Part shown: positions 63,501 to 64,000 of the stretch, in pieces | Layout: each line of letters begins with the position of its first letter | Numbering within the stretch: position 1 is the stretch's first letter | Assembly (NCBI GenBank): GCA_934728255.1 | Contig: CAKVEC010000003.1 | Coordinates: forward strand, 124,001 to 188,000 | Length of the DNA: 64,000 nt | Reading direction: 5' to 3' | Source of the DNA: an uncultured Bacteroidales bacterium | GTDB lineage: Bacteria > Bacteroidota > Bacteroidia > Bacteroidales > Paludibacteraceae | The notes under the pieces: generated by a model | Database searches by the model: none | The model's input: only the letters and a program-made list of their open reading frames with translations | Told to the model about the DNA's origin: nothing | Made by a program: the position numbers and the translations under genes

Positions 63501-63641
63501 ACGACTCTCTGCTTGGCAAAGCGTAAACGACTGCTCCTTAATGAAAACCGACCAACCGGAACAACGCTCTTCTGCTCTCAACCCCCAATACGAAAAAAGA
63601 AGAAGAGTAACAATCAGAATGTGGTTATAATTATGATTCAT
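60534..63641 (-). CDS. T9SS-type surface protein with Ig-like repeats, 1035 aa
   Basis: Signal peptide (residues 1-23). Between about 120 and 800 there are eight or so repeats of 90-100 residues with the core ICYNSTP, YQWQ, W.DI.G...TSYQP, YFRLVA and a closing strand EIEVYV. The Cys-Tyr and YQW positions fit the Ig-like repeats common in exported Bacteroidetes proteins. The C-terminus (SAKISVGYAPDRIPIVVQNS, GALIGQFELG, TTGMYIVRVEVGEYVESIKL) has the layout of a T9SS type A sorting domain. It is the first gene of the ten-gene operon and overlaps the barrel gene by 4 bp. The role is probably structural or adhesive at the surface. Confidence 0.88.
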   Translation of the reverse strand: MNHNYNHILIVTLLLFSYWGLRAEERCSGWSVFIKEQSFTLCQAESRTLSMVVKNDTGATATICQYKWEIKKPSSLDYEDVAATEALTYLFEEEGVYTIRALARPNECSLFYQSAPIIVELYPQITPGVISGSQIICYNSTPAALKQVTPPTGGNGNFTYQWQQREDTIGVWSDIAGEIGTSYQPDNLYATTYFRLVASTSCGTVASKEIEVYVLRDLEAPVISSSVDTICYGSTPSEIMARTGICDVRDSLTYQWQINKDGSWEDIKGATSLSYQPEAMTEAQQYRVVATSVYGCGQVVSNVRRVDVYGDLEIVTTGIEPLCYMSCGTIQVSATGAGGLYAYQWQDSIKGEWNDVADGTLATYTTPARGGGTYYYRCIVSPTKGCTPDTSSVITVQVYDSIFPGCIAPVGADSICYGSIPEPVSVITPASGGDGSFVYQWQAHTEGEAVWRDIAGGTGTSYAPPALLKSTAYRLKVTNVCGVCYTNVASIFVRDEIQAAVLAEYPDTICYNTIPEPIVASTVATGGIDDSFGYQWFVSEDGVAFTEIAGAVDTEYQPKALLKKTYYRLRSTSEKGCGDILSNIVTINVYDSLHITAEKPDTMCYMVPTVLSVVVTGGGGSFCYQWQEEQRGVWQEIAGAVSSNYTTEPRADGEYYYRCIVTSNLCDNYSRISPIITVNVYEALQPGRIRGIDSTCYSYAPTDGLYVDIPASGADGVYTYQWQHKKNGVWQSIAGETGITYHPNALFEGADYRLQVACKCDTLYTNSIFIRVNPLPEIQAISGSNNVCHNQYETYSVERLNSGFTYEWLIERNAGEILTESIDTGSIDVFWKKPNCSDSVVLRVRNDITGCERDLKLGVAICNEQAPERTLIVRKPNSDILVCREDGELFYQWGYTEKATQKEVAIDDSNHRYVLLPHSFDTTMYDYWLILRPTETSPCYSRSYYTASNDESIFPTSAKISVGYAPDRIPIVVQNSEREQVICTIYTIFGALIGQFELGNEPYITTSMPVFLTTGMYIVRVEVGEYVESIKLIAE

Positions 63642-63659
63642 ATTGATTTTATGTGTTTT

Positions 63660-63691
63660 GTAAAGTTATACTATGCTCACACACACACAAA
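63660..63691 (-). promoter_or_regulatory. Probable promoter of the tubulin/VWA/ABC operon
   Basis: Minus strand TTTG (63688-63691), 19 nt, TAACTTTAC (63660-63668, one mismatch to TAnnTTTGC), about 19 nt before ATG 63641. No other box is seen inside the operon. Confidence 0.6.
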
Positions 63692-63719
63692 CAAAGCGCA
63701 GACTTTTCTCGTTTATGAG

Positions 63720-63856
63720 TATTTGGTCTCTGAGGATTTACCGGACTACCTATTCTTCCAAATATCTACGGAAAAAGCCCACGCTGACGCGTGAGCATTT
63801 GGCTTTTTCCTTGGAAGAATTAGTTCTAAAAATGTCCGGTTTTTAGAGACCAAGTA
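63720..63856. repeat. 137-bp imperfect inverted repeat element
   Basis: Ends TATTTGGTCTCT (63720-63731) and AGAGACCAAGTA (63845-63856) pair at 11 of 12 positions. Inner matching blocks are ACCGGAC/GTCCGGT, ATTCTTCCAA/TTGGAAGAAT and GGAAAAAGCC/GGCTTTTTCC. The centre is CACGC TGAC GCGTG. No protein is encoded. It could be a miniature mobile element or a structured RNA/terminator. Confidence 0.7.
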
Positions 63857-64000
63857 TTAGAGCGAAACGCTTTATCTATATATGTCGTTGCATCGCCTTA
63901 CCGATGCGTGGTTATGCCATAGGCAATATCAATTTTAAGTCTGTTTTTGACGGATTTAAGTCTGTTTTTATGTTTGCTTGTAAATTTTGTGAAATTCCGC
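63857..64000. other. Right edge, non-coding
   Basis: A 15-bp direct repeat TTTAAGTCTGTTTTT at 63934-63948 and 63955-63969, and a short hairpin GCATCG/CGATGC near 63889-63906. No gene is recognised. Confidence 0.5.

Noticed and set aside
49087..63641. Type VI secretion locus, suggested by the TssR-like VWA protein
   Set aside because: No sheath, tube, spike, baseplate or ClpV gene is present; the operon is an ABC/tubulin-like set.

Overview
The window looks like chromosomal DNA of an uncultured gut- or rumen-type member of the Bacteroidales. Four things point there. Promoters have the Bacteroidetes form (TTTG at about -33, TAnnTTTGC at about -7, 20 nt between them) and can be read by eye in front of seven or eight transcription units. 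Five large secreted proteins carry type IX secretion (T9SS) type A C-terminal sorting domains or close look-alikes. Most starts lack a purine-rich ribosome site. Short dispersed repeats sit between and inside genes. No T9SS machinery, integrase, transposase, CRISPR array or rRNA was seen.

Layout. 1-2812 (+): three envelope genes of unknown function, the first cut by the window edge. 2802-11745 (-): housekeeping genes coaE, an MBOAT acyltransferase with its SGNH partner, trkH-trkA and dxs. 12222-12632 (+): a small HNH-type nuclease candidate. 12714-23373 (-): a dense accessory cluster of 13 genes with a voltage-sensor-type channel at each end. Between the channels lie three small proteins sharing a tandem module of about 45 residues, a coiled-coil protein, a lipoprotein, a frameshifted BspA-type leucine-rich-repeat gene, a GIY-YIG protein sharing that gene's C-terminal module, an inner-membrane OmpA-domain protein and two tiny basic proteins missed by length cut-offs. 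Related hairpins recur after stop codons in this cluster.

24208-44976 (-): surface proteins. A 3739-residue T9SS cargo made of repeated adhesin-like and fibronectin-III-like modules is preceded by a run in which two further T9SS cargos alternate with a beta-barrel protein and a beta-barrel/OmpA protein. 45503-45772: tRNA-Lys(CTT) and tRNA-Glu(CTC) on opposite strands, each behind the same 27-bp promoter/leader copied in inverted orientation. 45981-48988 (+): nadE and murB.

49087-63641 (-): the most striking part, a ten-gene run with overlaps or gaps of no more than 19 bp. It encodes, in transcription order, a T9SS-type Ig-repeat protein, an outer-membrane beta-barrel, a zinc-ribbon membrane protein, a small exported protein, an exported SH3-like/von Willebrand A protein, a LolD/MacB-type ABC ATPase, its FtsX-like permease, a small membrane protein, a tubulin/FtsZ-like GTPase of 832 residues and a membrane-anchored trypsin-like protease. 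The arrangement links a cytosolic tubulin-like polymer candidate, through an inner-membrane mechanotransmission-type ABC pair and a periplasmic VWA protein and protease, to an outer-membrane barrel and a surface protein. I know of no named system with this set. A 137-bp inverted-repeat element lies upstream of this operon at the right edge.
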